From the NCBI GenBank assembly GCA_021613535.1, contig CP075492.1:12462001-12526000 (forward strand): a DNA stretch of 64,000 nt, read 5' to 3'. This stretch comes from Adineta vaga. Lineage: Eukaryota; Rotifera. Below, one piece after another: positions 11,891 through 23,472 of the stretch. Numbering within the stretch: the first letter of the stretch is position 1; each line of letters starts with the position of its first letter. The translations under genes were made by a program, and so were the position numbers. The notes under the pieces were generated by a model that did no database searches, was not told the DNA's origin, and worked only from the letters and a program-made list of their open reading frames with translations.

Positions 11891-11907
11891 CCTCTCTCTC
11901 TCTCTCT
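11891..11907. repeat. (CT)n microsatellite
   Basis: A short pure CT tract in the intergenic region. Confidence 0.85.
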
Positions 11908-12703
11908 GTCTCTATACATATACATATCATCAACATTGAAGACCGTTGTCAAAAGTAGTTGCCTATCTTTCTTCTTATATTCTGTTTTCTTTTCAATGTC
12001 ATTCACTAAACTTGTATGTCGTACTTGAAAAACCTAATCATCTATTTCGCTATTCGATCATTTCTATATTCTTTTTTTTCTGATTATTAATAAAGAAAGT
12101 CGAATAACTGCTTCAATTTGTATGGAACAGTTTTAGAACTCCAACAGACTGAAAAGGTAAACTAAGGCTAAAAACATAATTAACATATTTTAAAATAAAT
12201 CATCAATAATCCAATCTAACTTAGATTTATTCATTCACTTTTTCCTGTCGAAAATTTGTCAAAAACTGAGATTAGAAATTTCATTCACTAACCAATGAAT
12301 TCGTATATATGTTATAAAAACTTGACTAACGACATCTTTCAACATCTATAATCTAATTGGATTATTTTCTTAACCCAATAAAATCTCTTTATTCATTTTT
12401 GCATTCAAATATGTCAACAATTTGTTTGTTTTTATTTCTTTTTTTTTATTGAAAAATTAAAACGTGCAACTATGTCTAAACAAGTTTTTTTTATCTTTTT
12501 CTTTGAACTGAAATAATATTTTCTATGAAATAATCACACATACGTTCTCGTTTTCTTTTTTCGAGTATTTGATGTATTCATCATTGCAATGACAATCGCA
12601 GTATATTTTTCTTTTCAAGTATTCCCTTAAGGCCTTCGTTTTTTTTGTTATTTGAACAATAGAAAACAAAACATTTAGATTTACTACCTATTCATATTTC
12701 TAG

Positions 12704-12730
12704 ATGTATATGTTGTCCTTGAATGGATAA
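12704..12730 (+). promoter_or_regulatory. Candidate upstream ORF in the p190RhoGAP leader
   Basis: An acceptor-like TTTCTAG ends at 12703 and is followed directly by ATG. The resulting nine-codon frame (MYMLSLNG, then TAA) stops 6 nt before the main start at 12737. If transcripts begin at this acceptor, ribosomes meet this uORF first. Confidence 0.35.
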
Positions 12731-12736
12731 TTTATT

Positions 12737-15700
12737 ATGTCACATTCACCACCACACTATCATCTTTCGATCGTTAGTTTCGATCCGTTCGTGGGTAAAT
12801 CATGTTTATGTAAACGTTTAATTGATTCAAATCTTGATAATTATCAAACATTTTTATCGAATACAAATCCAAAAATATGGCCATGGTTTTATTGGGGTTC
12901 AATCAAACATCGACGATTAGATGAAAAACGTGAAGGAATATTTCATTTAATTGAACAAGCGTCCATTGATATTCGTAATTATGAATCATTTGAAAATTAT
13001 TGTAAACGAATATCAATATTAACATTACGAACAGATGATCGAAAAACGTTTCCAAAAGAAAAAATTCCTATTGAAGCATTTCTATGTCTCTATGATTTAT
13101 CATCGAATAAACCAGTGGCAGATTTTCTCATTTTTCTTCATACATTATTGAAAACTCGTCGTCCAATTATTCTTGTTACAACAAAAAATGATCTTGTTAC
13201 TAATCAATCGATTCTATCACTTCAATTTCAACATACAATTCATAATTCATTACCACAAATTCCAATTATACATACATCCGCACATGAACATGTGAATATT
13301 CAATCTGTCCTTGAACTTGCGTTATATGCATGTGATGAAACAACTAGAAAAGCTTTTCATACAAAATATCTTCCACCAAATTATACTGATGCTTATAAAA
13401 ATGAACAATCATTAAAACATGTTATTCAAACCGAATATCGAGCATTATTAAGTCGACATGTACCCGATTGTCGTATTGCTTTATGGGGAAAGTTTTATGA
13501 ACGATGGCAACATCATACAAGTGTTCAAACATTTATTGATATGTTCGGTAAAGAACAAGCTCAATGTTTATATAATGAACATATTGAAGAATTAACGAAG
13601 AATTCGCGACAAAAACTAATCGATGAAAGATTAATTCCAATTCTTGATATGCTTTTAAATGATCAGAAAACAAAAGTATCACGGTAAATTTTATCAATTC
13701 TTTCTTTTAAATTACTTTAATTAGTTCATATGTCATCCATCGAATGGAATTTCTTCGTCTTCTTTCGCTATGAGGGATGTTCAAGAGCCGGAAGTCAGCT
13801 TTGAAAGATCTTATGAGCTGAGAATATATTCTCAGGCTATATAGTAGTCTGATTACAAGTTAAGAATGAAAAATGTTGAAAGAAATCTATGATTCGTTTA
13901 ACAATAAAACGATATTCTCATAAAGATGATGCCGCAAGTCATACAACTATTGATGATGTAATATATCATTTGTCATAGAGAACAATATTCTCTTTTTTCT
14001 AAGCAAAGTCTAAGTATTAAAATTTCAGGAAATGGTCATTATACACTTGAAAAAGTAACAATGCTAGGATTAGTTCAGTTGTCCATTGAATGGAAATGGA
14101 AAAAAAAAGAAAAAATTCCATGTATTCTGCATGAGATGTTACAGATTCGAATAAGAAATGAAGATGTTCGATTCACTGTTATTGCATTTGGACTGTTTTT
14201 GTAGAAATTGGGATTATGCTCGTTCACAAATGCAAAAACATCCTCATTATTCTTCAACTGTGATATCGACTTCAATGTGGTCAGATTTGGAACGTAAAAA
14301 TACAACAAATTCTCTTATCATTCCTGAAGATTTATTAGATACACTTGAAGCACGTTTATGTTTTGAATCTTATATGAATAATCGTCAAATCGAACAAATT
14401 CGTCGAGTCAATTGTCGATCATTCTTTGATTTATTAAATCGATTTTCTGATGCTGGTCTTGTTCATTATGGTGATTCATATGATAAAGATTGTGTTTATT
14501 TTTTGGGTCGTGAATGTTATGAATCATTGAATGGACAAGATCGTTTACGAGTTTTTGCATTACATCAATCATATTTATATCGTTTAATATGTTTACAATT
14601 TGTTGAATTATTATTTGAATCATTGGAAATCTTTACAACAACATTTGAAAAAATGAATAAAGCAACGAAAGTACCAAAAGAAAATCATGGAAAAACAACA
14701 ATGGTAACGATTGATGAAATCTTTCAAGAGGAAATTATTGAACATATTAAACATGATCCAAGGTAAGTAATCATTCTCCTCGTCCTATGAAAAAGTAGTA
14801 ACATAATGGAACTGATCACATAGTTAGAGATACTTCAGATAAGAATGAAAAGTTATCATACTAATAAAAGAATTCAAGTATATATCTTTTAATATAGATA
14901 TCAAGCATTAAACAAACGTGAATCTGATCGTCATCGTTTAATCATGTGTCATTGTCATTTTCTGTACGATAGTATCTACTATCCATCATTGAATCTGAAT
15001 CGTTTATTAAAACAACGTCGACGTTCATTTAAACATCGAAAATCATCTTCATTGTCATTAACAAGTAATGTTAGTGTCGATGAAAATTTCTGTCCATATA
15101 CTCGAATAATGGTGTCTAATGATGATAATGAAGGAAAATCAAAGAAAAAATTAGAAATTGCTTGTCCAATGGAAAATAATTGTGCAGATATTCGAAATCT
15201 CAATGAAATTTTATTGAAATTGAAATTTAAAAATATTCAAAAGTAATTTAAGAAAAAAGAACATTTCTTGTAAAATTTCATGTAATTTTTCGTTGATTAG
15301 GAATATTTTAATTTGTGGTCATGATACTGATGTACAACATTGTCTACGTTTATATTCCGTATGTGATAATAATCGAACTATTTCAACGAAACATGTTTTT
15401 TTTTGTTCTTCAATTTTTAGAATGATTTAACCGATATTCCAGTGAATTTAATCACATTCAATACGCTTAGATCTGAAAGAATCGATGGTAAAACATTTCA
15501 CTTTGTATAAAAGTATTTATTTATTTAAGAAATTTTTTTCTTCACGATAGGTTGTCGTTTGTATCATCTAATGCTCAAAAAATCCTACGAGATATTGTTC
15601 AACAGAAAAAAATTCAGTTAAATACTGATCGTAAGTTTTATTTCCATCGAACGATAAGTATCTGATGATTGTTTTGATTCAAGATATTCCAATTGTGAAT

Positions 15701-18700
15701 CTTTACGCTCAATTTGAAGCAAATACTGTTTCAAGTGAAAGCCTTCGATCATCCATTGAACAATTTCTATCGAACGACGAATCGACAACAAAAACTTCCG
15801 AATCGAAACATCTGAGAATTCTTCTTTGTTTTATGTGTGGAAGTGATAAAAATGACGTGGAAACATTCTTTTCTCAATTGTCATCACGATTTTCTCTAAC
15901 AATTACGAATCAATCAACATTTATGATTAATACATTTCTCGGTCGATCAAATCGAAAAGTAAAACAAATCAAATCGAACGTTTAGAATTATAATTTCTTT
16001 GATATATTTTTTTGTATTAGATTGAACTAGTTCCTGTTTCATTTCATTCGTTATTTGCAATGGCATTGACGGAATTTGATGGATTTATTCTATTCTATGA
16101 TAGAGATCGAAAAGCAGCTTTGAATACTATGATGTAAGTTATATGAAAAGTTTACAGAACATAATAAGATCGTTTAATCGAAATCCTTTTGTTCTATTTA
16201 CAGGTATTTAGAGAAACATATTTCCACAGTATTACAAAATGAACTTCATGAAAAAGAACAGGATCATGAAAATACCAATGGAGTTGTCATTGTACGTCCA
16301 CCTATTTATATCTTATCATGTGTTAAAGATCCAATACTATCGAATATTAAAAAATATTCAACGAACATTCCTCAAACGGACTATTGCGTTCAATGTCATA
16401 GTGGAACGATGCGAAATTTTCTTGAATGTAAGAAGATATGAATTGAAATGGATAAATTACATTTGAATGTTTAATTTTTAGCACATTTCGTACCTTTTCT
16501 TAATCAATGTTGGACTTGTAAGCATGGAAATACGGCTATTAATGATCATTACCATTGTGAAGAACTTCTTGCTGGTGTTACATCTTATTTTGAGTAATGT
16601 TTATTTATTTTTGATTCACACACAACAAATTTGTTTTTCTTCTAGTCGTTTTACTCATTCATCTACAAATGATATAATGACATCTAGTCTTGAACGAACG
16701 CGTCCACCCTTAATCAATCAGATTAATAATGATCGAATTGTTTCCTTAACATTATCGAGTCGTTCAAATGAAAATTCTCCGAAACATTATCAATCATTAT
16801 TAACTCCAACGAATAATGAACAAAGTAACATTAATTTTTGTAAAACAAAACAATTCATTTGATATGTTTTTGTTTTGTACAAATAGTATTTTCTTATCGA
16901 TCCTTTCCACATTTATCAAATTCGTCAAATGGTGCTGACTGTACCATTGTTCCAACGACTCCTGTTGAACCATCAATACCTAATCTATCTTTTATTTCTT
17001 CATCATCAATTTCAACGACTTCCATGCCTGATTCTCAACAACAATATTTCCAAAAATCAACTAGTATGCGTTTCGCAAAACTTATGGAACATCCAAGTAA
17101 GTTGTAGAACCCTTTGGCTGCTAGTTTCGTAGTTTGTAATCGATAAAACAACTTCTATTAGTTCAAAACTAAAAAAAAGAAAGAAACAAACCTCCTATTT
17201 ATTTATTCTAGTTAATCATTTAACATTTAATGGTAATGTAGATTTCATGGTGCTTGTAATCCTTTCTTGCTTATTGTTCTGTTGTCTAAATCGTTTTTCT
17301 TTCTCACATATTATCACTCTACGATAACAAGAGAGAAAGAAGAAAATTTGTGTTGACATCTTGCTATTACTTTTACTAAATATATTCTGATAATAACAAT
17401 TTCTTTTCTGTTTAGCAAATCGAAATAGTTACCAACCGACAAGAAATAATGGAAGTGTAAGTTGAAACATACGAATATGGATATTGATTCTAGGTGAAAA
17501 TCTTTTTAGGTATTAAAAGATCAAATGATTCGTGAAGTTGATGAAATGAAATTTCCTTTATATAAGCATCGATCAGCGGCTCATGTTAAAGTACCATTAG
17601 CGACACCAGAAATAATTGAATTAAATGAAACAACAGCATGTTCAACACAAAAATGTTACAAAACATCATCTCCATTATCAGATGACCTGATCTATTCTTC
17701 TTCATCGATTGTTCATGATAGTGTTATTGAAGATTCCGTTACTGATTCATCGAAACAAACTCAAGGTAGAATCTGTTATTTACTCATCCAAATTTCTCTC
17801 TGATCAAAACGTTTATTTTATTTGATATTAGTGACTGATTCATCATTAGATAGTTCGAGTGATGAACGTTTGAAAACATCATCAACTACATTACAAAATA
17901 CAACAGTTACATTACAACGTAAAACATCTGATAGAAAAAGTAAACGTATTCGAGCGAAACAAAATGATACAACTGGTTCAGCATCGAGTAATGAAGTTTT
18001 GAAGAAACGTAAGAGAATCTTTTGTTTTTTGATTGAATTGAGAATGAAAATTGATTCTCTCGTGTTTTAGCTGGTTCGGATGATGACGTTTTGAATCGTG
18101 AAGATAAACGTAGTCAGAAAAAGAAACGTCGACCAAGTTTCAAACGACGAAAGAAAAGTATTTGTGATCAAACACAAACAGATTCTGGTATTGATTCAAG
18201 AATGGGTATGTTTTGTTTTCATTTTCAATGAAAACATATGAACAAATTTGTATTTAGATTCAAATAAAATTAATAATACTCCTGAACCATCGACAAGTAT
18301 TGTCTTATCGAATGAAGATGATTCAAGTGTTGGTGATTATATAAAGGATAGCAAAGTAAAAGAAAAGAAAACGAAAGAATAGAACTATTTGAATCGATTT
18401 TTAATTGTTTTAGAATGCATCTATTGAAGAACTTGAAGAACGACCAACTGCTAATTGGATTCGACGACAATTACAACATTTTGCTCAAGTTAGACGTGAA
18501 GTAAGATTAAAAGAGATTATTTGATGAATCGAGATAAAAATCCATTGTCACTTTGATGACAGTGAAATACATTAATCATGCGAAATTAAGTGATAACACA
18601 GACACTTCGATTTTTACAACATTAGCGATTCTATTAAAATATGTTTTTCTTTTTCTTAGAAAAGTGAAATGAAATCTCGTTCTTCAATACTCACAACTAT

Positions 18701-19518
18701 TACAACTATTTCTTCTCCTCCACTTTTCAAAGCCAATATTTCATCCACATCTCCATATTCATCTCATGATACTTCTTATCATCATGTACCGATTCGTCTG
18801 GTACTTAGTCGATGCATCTTATCGAACGAACTAAATATACCATTATTTATCGAAAAATGTGTTCTATATATTGAAGAACATGGTTTAACTATTGAAGGAC
18901 TCTATCGTATATCTGGATATAAAAATCAAGTCGAATTAGTCATCAATAAACTTAGTCAAAATCCAAATTTTGATTTAAATTCATTACAAATACCTGCAAG
19001 CGCTGTCGCAACAGCATTTAAAGATATGATGAGGAAATTAGATGAGCCAATTCTATCGTTAGAACAATTTGATGATTGTCAAACATTGACAAGTAAATAG
19101 ATAAATTTTTTACTTGATCTATTGAAAAAAAAAATCTTTACATTTCTAGCTGATCAATTACGTGAACAAAATTTTCATCCATTGCAAAAAGCTTTACTAC
19201 GCACAAGTGATTTGAAATATCGAACAAATAAATTTATATTTAAACATCTGAATTTGTAAGTTAAAGAATAATTCAATTTCAGAGGAAAAACAAACAATAC
19301 ATTGATATTTCGTTTCTAGTGTTTCTCAACATGCATCCTTAACTCATATGGATTCATCGAATTTAGCAGTATTATGGTGGCCAAATTTATTTCAACCACA
19401 ATTTCATGATCTACGCACAGCAGAACAAATTTGTCAAAAAGCTAAACCATTAATTCAAACAATAATTGATAATTATTCAATTATATTCACTTCTGAGCAA
19501 CAAAAGGAGAAAAATTAA
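12737..19518 (+). CDS. p190RhoGAP homologue (ARHGAP5/ARHGAP35 type)
   Basis: Long multi-exon gene. Exon 1 (12737-13683) carries the N-terminal GTPase-like domain: VGKSCLCKRL as P-loop, FYWGSIKHRR, TTKNDLV in place of NKxD, and HTSAH. An FF-type region follows (LKHVIQTEYRALLSRHVPD, ALWGKFYERWQHH) and continues in the exon starting at 14205. The middle exons hold the two degenerate GTPase-like (pG1/pG2) segments and long Ser-rich linkers. The C-terminus (18669-19518) is a RhoGAP domain with PLFIEKCVLYIEEHGL and the arginine finger in EGLYRISG, plus the conserved Asn in SSNLAVLWWPNL. p190 proteins stimulate GTP hydrolysis by Rho at the cell cortex. The first intron (13684-14204) is unusually long at 521 nt. 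Near 15568 the conserved frame is broken by an apparent missing base (see findings). Confidence 0.88.
13818..13835. repeat. 18-bp perfect palindrome in p190RhoGAP intron 1
   Basis: CTGAGAATATATTCTCAG is its own reverse complement and lies inside the 521-nt first intron. It may be a chance AT-rich palindrome, a protein-binding site, or a trace of an inserted element. Confidence 0.6.
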
Positions 19519-19894
19519 ATTGAATTTTCTTCATAATTTTATTTTTGCGGTTGATTTTTCGTTCTAGTCAACAACGGGTGCTTCCGTGTTGTGATTTTAT
19601 TGTTTTCTTTTTCTTTTTCTTCTTTTATTGTTCGTTAATGGAGAATTATTGTATCCATGTGTATTTGCTAGTCGTTATCGTCTCCTCCTATTCCATACGC
19701 AAAAAACAACACGTTGTTTTCATTCTCCTTGTCACTAGAACAGTAGTTTTTGTGTTTTGTATTTTGTACATGTTTTCGGGGAAGTTTTTTTCTTCTTGTT
19801 GATTCAAACAGTATCAATGCGATTGTTGAAGGATATTAAACTAAGAATTCCAATTGAAGATGAGCCTCTATGTGCATATATGTATGGAAATTTA

Positions 19895-19920
19895 AATATA
19901 TATATATATATATGTGTGTG
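19895..19920. repeat. (TA)n/(TG)n microsatellite
   Basis: A run of TA units passing into TG units, 3' of p190RhoGAP. Confidence 0.85.
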
Positions 19921-19999
19921 AATGTGTGTTTTGCTTGTTGTTGTCTATTTTCGATGTATCTTTTTGTTCTTCTCTTTTTCTCCTATAAAGTTTCACAAA

Positions 20000-20017
20000 A
20001 ATATATATATATATATA
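20000..20017. repeat. (AT)n microsatellite
   Basis: A short pure AT dinucleotide tract. Confidence 0.85.
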
Positions 20018-20212
20018 CTATTCAATAAGAACCACGATTTATCTTGCGAAAAATAGACCTCTATAAGAAAAGCTAGTGGCATATTGGAAATGCATCGTTC
20101 GTTTTTATTGTGCAGTAATTAGGATGAAAAATATTTCAGTCTCGATTAAACTATTCTTCATTTGAGAAATAATAACAATCTTCTTATCTATATATCACTG
20201 TTCCGTAGAATT

Positions 20213-21115
20213 TTAATCTATTTTACGTTGTTCTGTTGTGGTTATTAATGGGCTTGATTCGCAGGAGTTATCTACTATAGTATCGGGTAATGTTTGTTCA
20301 TCAGTTTGTACGTCTGCACGAAAAGCTTTAGTATTCTCTTTAAAATTCGTACTTCCAATAGGAAATGATGCTGAATAATAAGGTTGAATAGCAGTTCTAG
20401 AACCAAAGAAACGATAAATACGCCATAAATTAACCATAATCAATGTAAAAAAATATGCTCTTGCATGTGCCTTTTGCTTTGTGCACATGTAATATACAAT
20501 AGTTGGAATCCAAACAGGAGACAATAATATAACTAATAAGAGTATTTCAATAATAACTAAAACCATAATTGGTTTATTACGTTCAATAGATGGAAGTGAT
20601 TGTAAATATTCAATATATAATGGATGAATTTTATGATGTGCTGCTCCACTACGCAGTAAACCAACATAACGAGCACTTGGTAATGCATGATGTGTTAGTA
20701 TAGATGGACTGACCTGACGAACTACTAAGGTGTAAGCTTCAATTGTTCGTCCATCATAGGCATGTACATTGACTCTATATGGAATGTATCCATTAGCATC
20801 GACTCCACTACCACCTTCAGTAGTCAGTAAATATTTAAAATCTGTATTGGTCATTTTATGTAAAATACCATGAATTTCCGATTCAGGATTTTCTTTGATA
20901 TTTCCAAAACATGGTTCAACACCTGGAATACCACGCAAATCAAATGTCAATTGCCATCCTTCCAACACACCTGGAATTGATTCTAATGGGCGAATTTTTC
21001 GTCGACCAGATAAAACTTTTGGACACATATTCGAGCCATAAGCGAAGTTATAGACATGTTCTGGATAATGAGTAGGAAATAAAGATTCAATACTCGATTG
21101 ATCAGATGTAGTCAT
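20213..21115 (-). CDS. Gamma-glutamylcyclotransferase-fold protein with C-terminal membrane segments, intronless
   Basis: Single exon, 300 residues. Residues 23-31 (NFAYGSNMC) are the substrate-binding loop typical of the GGCT/AIG2-like fold. Glu100 in LLTTEGGSG, followed by GYIPYRVNV, fits the catalytic glutamate region. In the family this fold cyclises gamma-glutamyl groups to 5-oxoproline; the actual substrate here is unknown. After the enzyme domain come two hydrophobic stretches (about 182-211 and 219-237) and a polar tail of about 60 residues, so the protein is probably membrane-anchored, unlike soluble animal GGCT. It lies 281 bp downstream of the intronless GNAT gene on the same strand. 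Lack of introns and this architecture suggest possible horizontal origin. Confidence 0.78.
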   Translation of the reverse strand: MTTSDQSSIESLFPTHYPEHVYNFAYGSNMCPKVLSGRRKIRPLESIPGVLEGWQLTFDLRGIPGVEPCFGNIKENPESEIHGILHKMTNTDFKYLLTTEGGSGVDANGYIPYRVNVHAYDGRTIEAYTLVVRQVSPSILTHHALPSARYVGLLRSGAAHHKIHPLYIEYLQSLPSIERNKPIMVLVIIEILLLVILLSPVWIPTIVYYMCTKQKAHARAYFFTLIMVNLWRIYRFFGSRTAIQPYYSASFPIGSTNFKENTKAFRADVQTDEQTLPDTIVDNSCESSPLITTTEQRKID

Positions 21116-21396
21116 CTAAAAATAGAAATACAGTGCTTTACATAACATTTCTTACATTTATAGAAAATAAAAGAATGACAAGGCAAAAATGTGTACTTTG
21201 TCGTACTTTGTTTCACGTGAGGGCTTGTCTTTTATACTTCTTTCCGTTCTGTCATTGATTCAACAACTGATAAATATGAAACTCAAGCTTTTTCTCTTCG
21301 CCCTTTCTGTATATAGCAGAGATTAATGAACAAAGAAAAGAGTTAGCAAAATATAAAATTGATTTTTATTTATAAAAACAATAATGATAAAAGAAA

Positions 21397-22527
21397 TTAC
21401 GTAAATATTTTGACAATGAAAAGACTGATAATAATCGTCAATATTATTGTCATAATCAGTAATAAAGTTATTGATGGTTTTTGAATTCTACGGGTTATGT
21501 TCTGTAAAGATTGTATACTAACGATGGATAATACTATTTCGACTATTTTGTAATACCAGGCTATTGTTGTCAGTTTCAATAGTAATTTATTTGAAGGAAT
21601 TGGCTGAAAACCTAATTTTTTATAAATTTGTAAACCCATCTCACTTCCTTGCAATACTATATAACGATAACCGGCTTCTTTTGCACATATCATTGCAGCA
21701 AGTGATAATGCTTTTCCTATACCTTTTCCTCTTTCAGTTTTCAATGTTGTTACATTGAATAAAGAAGCAATTCCACAAGCGAAATTAACATGGCATCCAC
21801 CAACAATACGATCATTTATTGTTGCGATAAACATTCGTATTTGTTTAGTTGGTCCAACATTAACTTTACTCCAGATATTCGAGTAGAATGGTCCATAGAT
21901 TTCAGGATTGTGAAGGCCAAAACTTTTACATAAAACATAACCCCATTCTGATTTTTTCTTCGAGCAATCATCTTGTGTTGTATCATCAAGTTCAGTTATT
22001 ATAATATCAGAACTAAGATTGATTTGTTTCAACTTTTGTTCAGTATGATAAAAATCAACATATTGAAATGAATCATTTTGAATAGGTAATTCAAAGAATG
22101 CATGATGTTTTAATAATTTCAGTGTATCAATAGCAGTTGGCTTGACTAAGATACGTATTGGACATCGATAATTTGATGCTAATGACAACATTTTCTTCAT
22201 TATTCGATCAGCATCAACTTCACGATGCGACTCTTTCAATGTGTGATAAAAGTCAGTGTCCATCGCAGCATTGTAAAAACTCCATTGTTTATTTGGTGAG
22301 AATATACAATCGATCATGTTTTCAATTCGATGAAAACGTAATGGTCTTGTATCATCTTCGATGTTGTTGTTTGTAGCAGTATATCGAGCAATGTAATTAT
22401 AAAATTCTTGTTGATTTTTACAAAATAAATCAGTCAATTCCGATGGTGCAATATTTTCTGTTAGTATTGCTGTATGAGACATTTGTTTGAATGAAACAAA
22501 ATCATGAGGAATAGACGTATTTTTCAT
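21397..22527 (-). CDS. GNAT-family N-acetyltransferase with C-terminal membrane anchor, intronless
   Basis: Single exon, 376 residues. The C-terminal half is a GNAT domain: RMFIATINDRIVGGCHV, then SLFNVTTLKTERGKGIGKAL with the acetyl-CoA-binding R-x-x-G-x-G at 266-271, then YIVLQGSEMGLQIYKKLGF. The N-terminal half (about 25-160) is probably a diverged second GNAT-like subdomain, as in tandem or two-domain acetyltransferases. Residues 353-374 are strongly hydrophobic and likely form a C-terminal membrane anchor. The acyl acceptor is unknown. It sits in tandem with another intronless gene that also ends in hydrophobic segments. The domain style is common in bacteria and fungi, so foreign origin is plausible but not shown. 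Confidence 0.8.
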   Translation of the reverse strand: MKNTSIPHDFVSFKQMSHTAILTENIAPSELTDLFCKNQQEFYNYIARYTATNNNIEDDTRPLRFHRIENMIDCIFSPNKQWSFYNAAMDTDFYHTLKESHREVDADRIMKKMLSLASNYRCPIRILVKPTAIDTLKLLKHHAFFELPIQNDSFQYVDFYHTEQKLKQINLSSDIIITELDDTTQDDCSKKKSEWGYVLCKSFGLHNPEIYGPFYSNIWSKVNVGPTKQIRMFIATINDRIVGGCHVNFACGIASLFNVTTLKTERGKGIGKALSLAAMICAKEAGYRYIVLQGSEMGLQIYKKLGFQPIPSNKLLLKLTTIAWYYKIVEIVLSIVSIQSLQNITRRIQKPSITLLLIMTIILTIIISLFIVKIFT

Positions 22528-23472
22528 GTATATAGTAATCTACAAACGAGAAGAAATAGCACTAAATAAATGAAATAACAGTGACGGTGGTTTGTCCTCT
22601 TGCGTTCTCACCTATAAATAATTTTTCAAGCATTGGCGTATTTTGCTTCGTCATGATTTAGATGACGTGCTCTTTTGCTTGTTAAATACATATGAAGACT
22701 CTTTATATATATAATTGACGACTCAAAATCGTCTTCTTTTTAGGAATGTCTGATTTTGAATTCTGTTATATATGTTTAGTCAAATATCATGATTGAGATT
22801 TATCTTTTCAAATCTTGCATTACAATTTCGAACATGCTGGCAACTAAATAATGATTGAGTCTATATTCTGATTGCTGATATAAATAAGCAGATGAGAAAA
22901 ACTTTCGCACACTTCTTGCTCGATTTTATACTACAAACGATTTATTCAAACCTGAAAAATTTATCTAATTCGTGTTTGTGCAGATTAAGTTCACGTTCAA
23001 ATTCTTTCAGAATGATTGGAGAGAATTTCATTTCAAACTTTACCAATAATCAATAGATTATATTTATAGACGAATGCTTTTACAATACGATAGAGACTCA
23101 TTACTCAGAGATCAGTCTGTATTGTAAGTGTAGTACTATACAATACATACAATTCTTCGTCGAAATCAGAACAGTTTTTATTGATTGGTCGCTAAGCAAT
23201 CCAATCATATTCATTGTCCTCTAAAGAAAAACTTTCGTAACTAATAGTTTAATATTAAAATCATTTGCAAATATAATTTCTAGCTAAGAAAAAATTTCTT
23301 CAATAAAATTTATAATAAACTTAAACATATTTATAAGTCAACCAATCAAAATGAATCTATACAATTGAATGTTGTTGGTTGTTTTTTTTTTAGGCACTTC
23401 ATTTTTATTTTAAAGCATATGTAAATTGATAATCTATACTTGTTCATCCTTTCTAGATCATATTAGGCAAAC
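22528..23472. other. Intergenic region between divergent genes (GNAT and RPS9)
   Basis: No supported exon; AT-rich. It should contain the promoters of both genes. The RPS9 side ends with the acceptor-like site listed separately. Confidence 0.55.
23455..23456 (+). promoter_or_regulatory. Candidate trans-splice or 5' UTR acceptor for RPS9
   Basis: CATCCTTTCTAG ends 16 nt before the RPS9 start codon. The position suits a spliced-leader acceptor on a housekeeping gene. Confidence 0.45.

Larger units (their letters stand above)
11322..12736. other. Intergenic region between divergent genes (AspRS-like and p190RhoGAP)
   Basis: About 1.4 kb without a supported exon. It separates two divergently transcribed genes and should contain both promoters. 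Acceptor-like sites lie at its two ends, just upstream of each start codon. A TC microsatellite is at 11891-11907. Confidence 0.6.
19519..20212. other. 3' intergenic region between convergent genes
   Basis: Region between the stops of p190RhoGAP (plus) and the GGCT-like gene (minus). It has TA/TG microsatellites at about 19895-19920 and 20000-20017. No coding exon is supported. Confidence 0.6.

Noticed and set aside
14075-15203. Minus-strand open frames over p190RhoGAP exons
   Set aside because: Shadows of the coding strand; the plus-strand reading has the FF and GTPase-like homology.
15488-15513. A 26-nt intron in p190RhoGAP to explain the phase problem
   Set aside because: Too short for splicing in this genome and would code a low-complexity FIYLRNFFL segment; an indel near 15570 fits pG1 better.
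19545-19802. Open frame of 85 codons after p190RhoGAP
   Set aside because: Phe-rich low-complexity translation of T-rich 3' sequence with no domain and no splice context.
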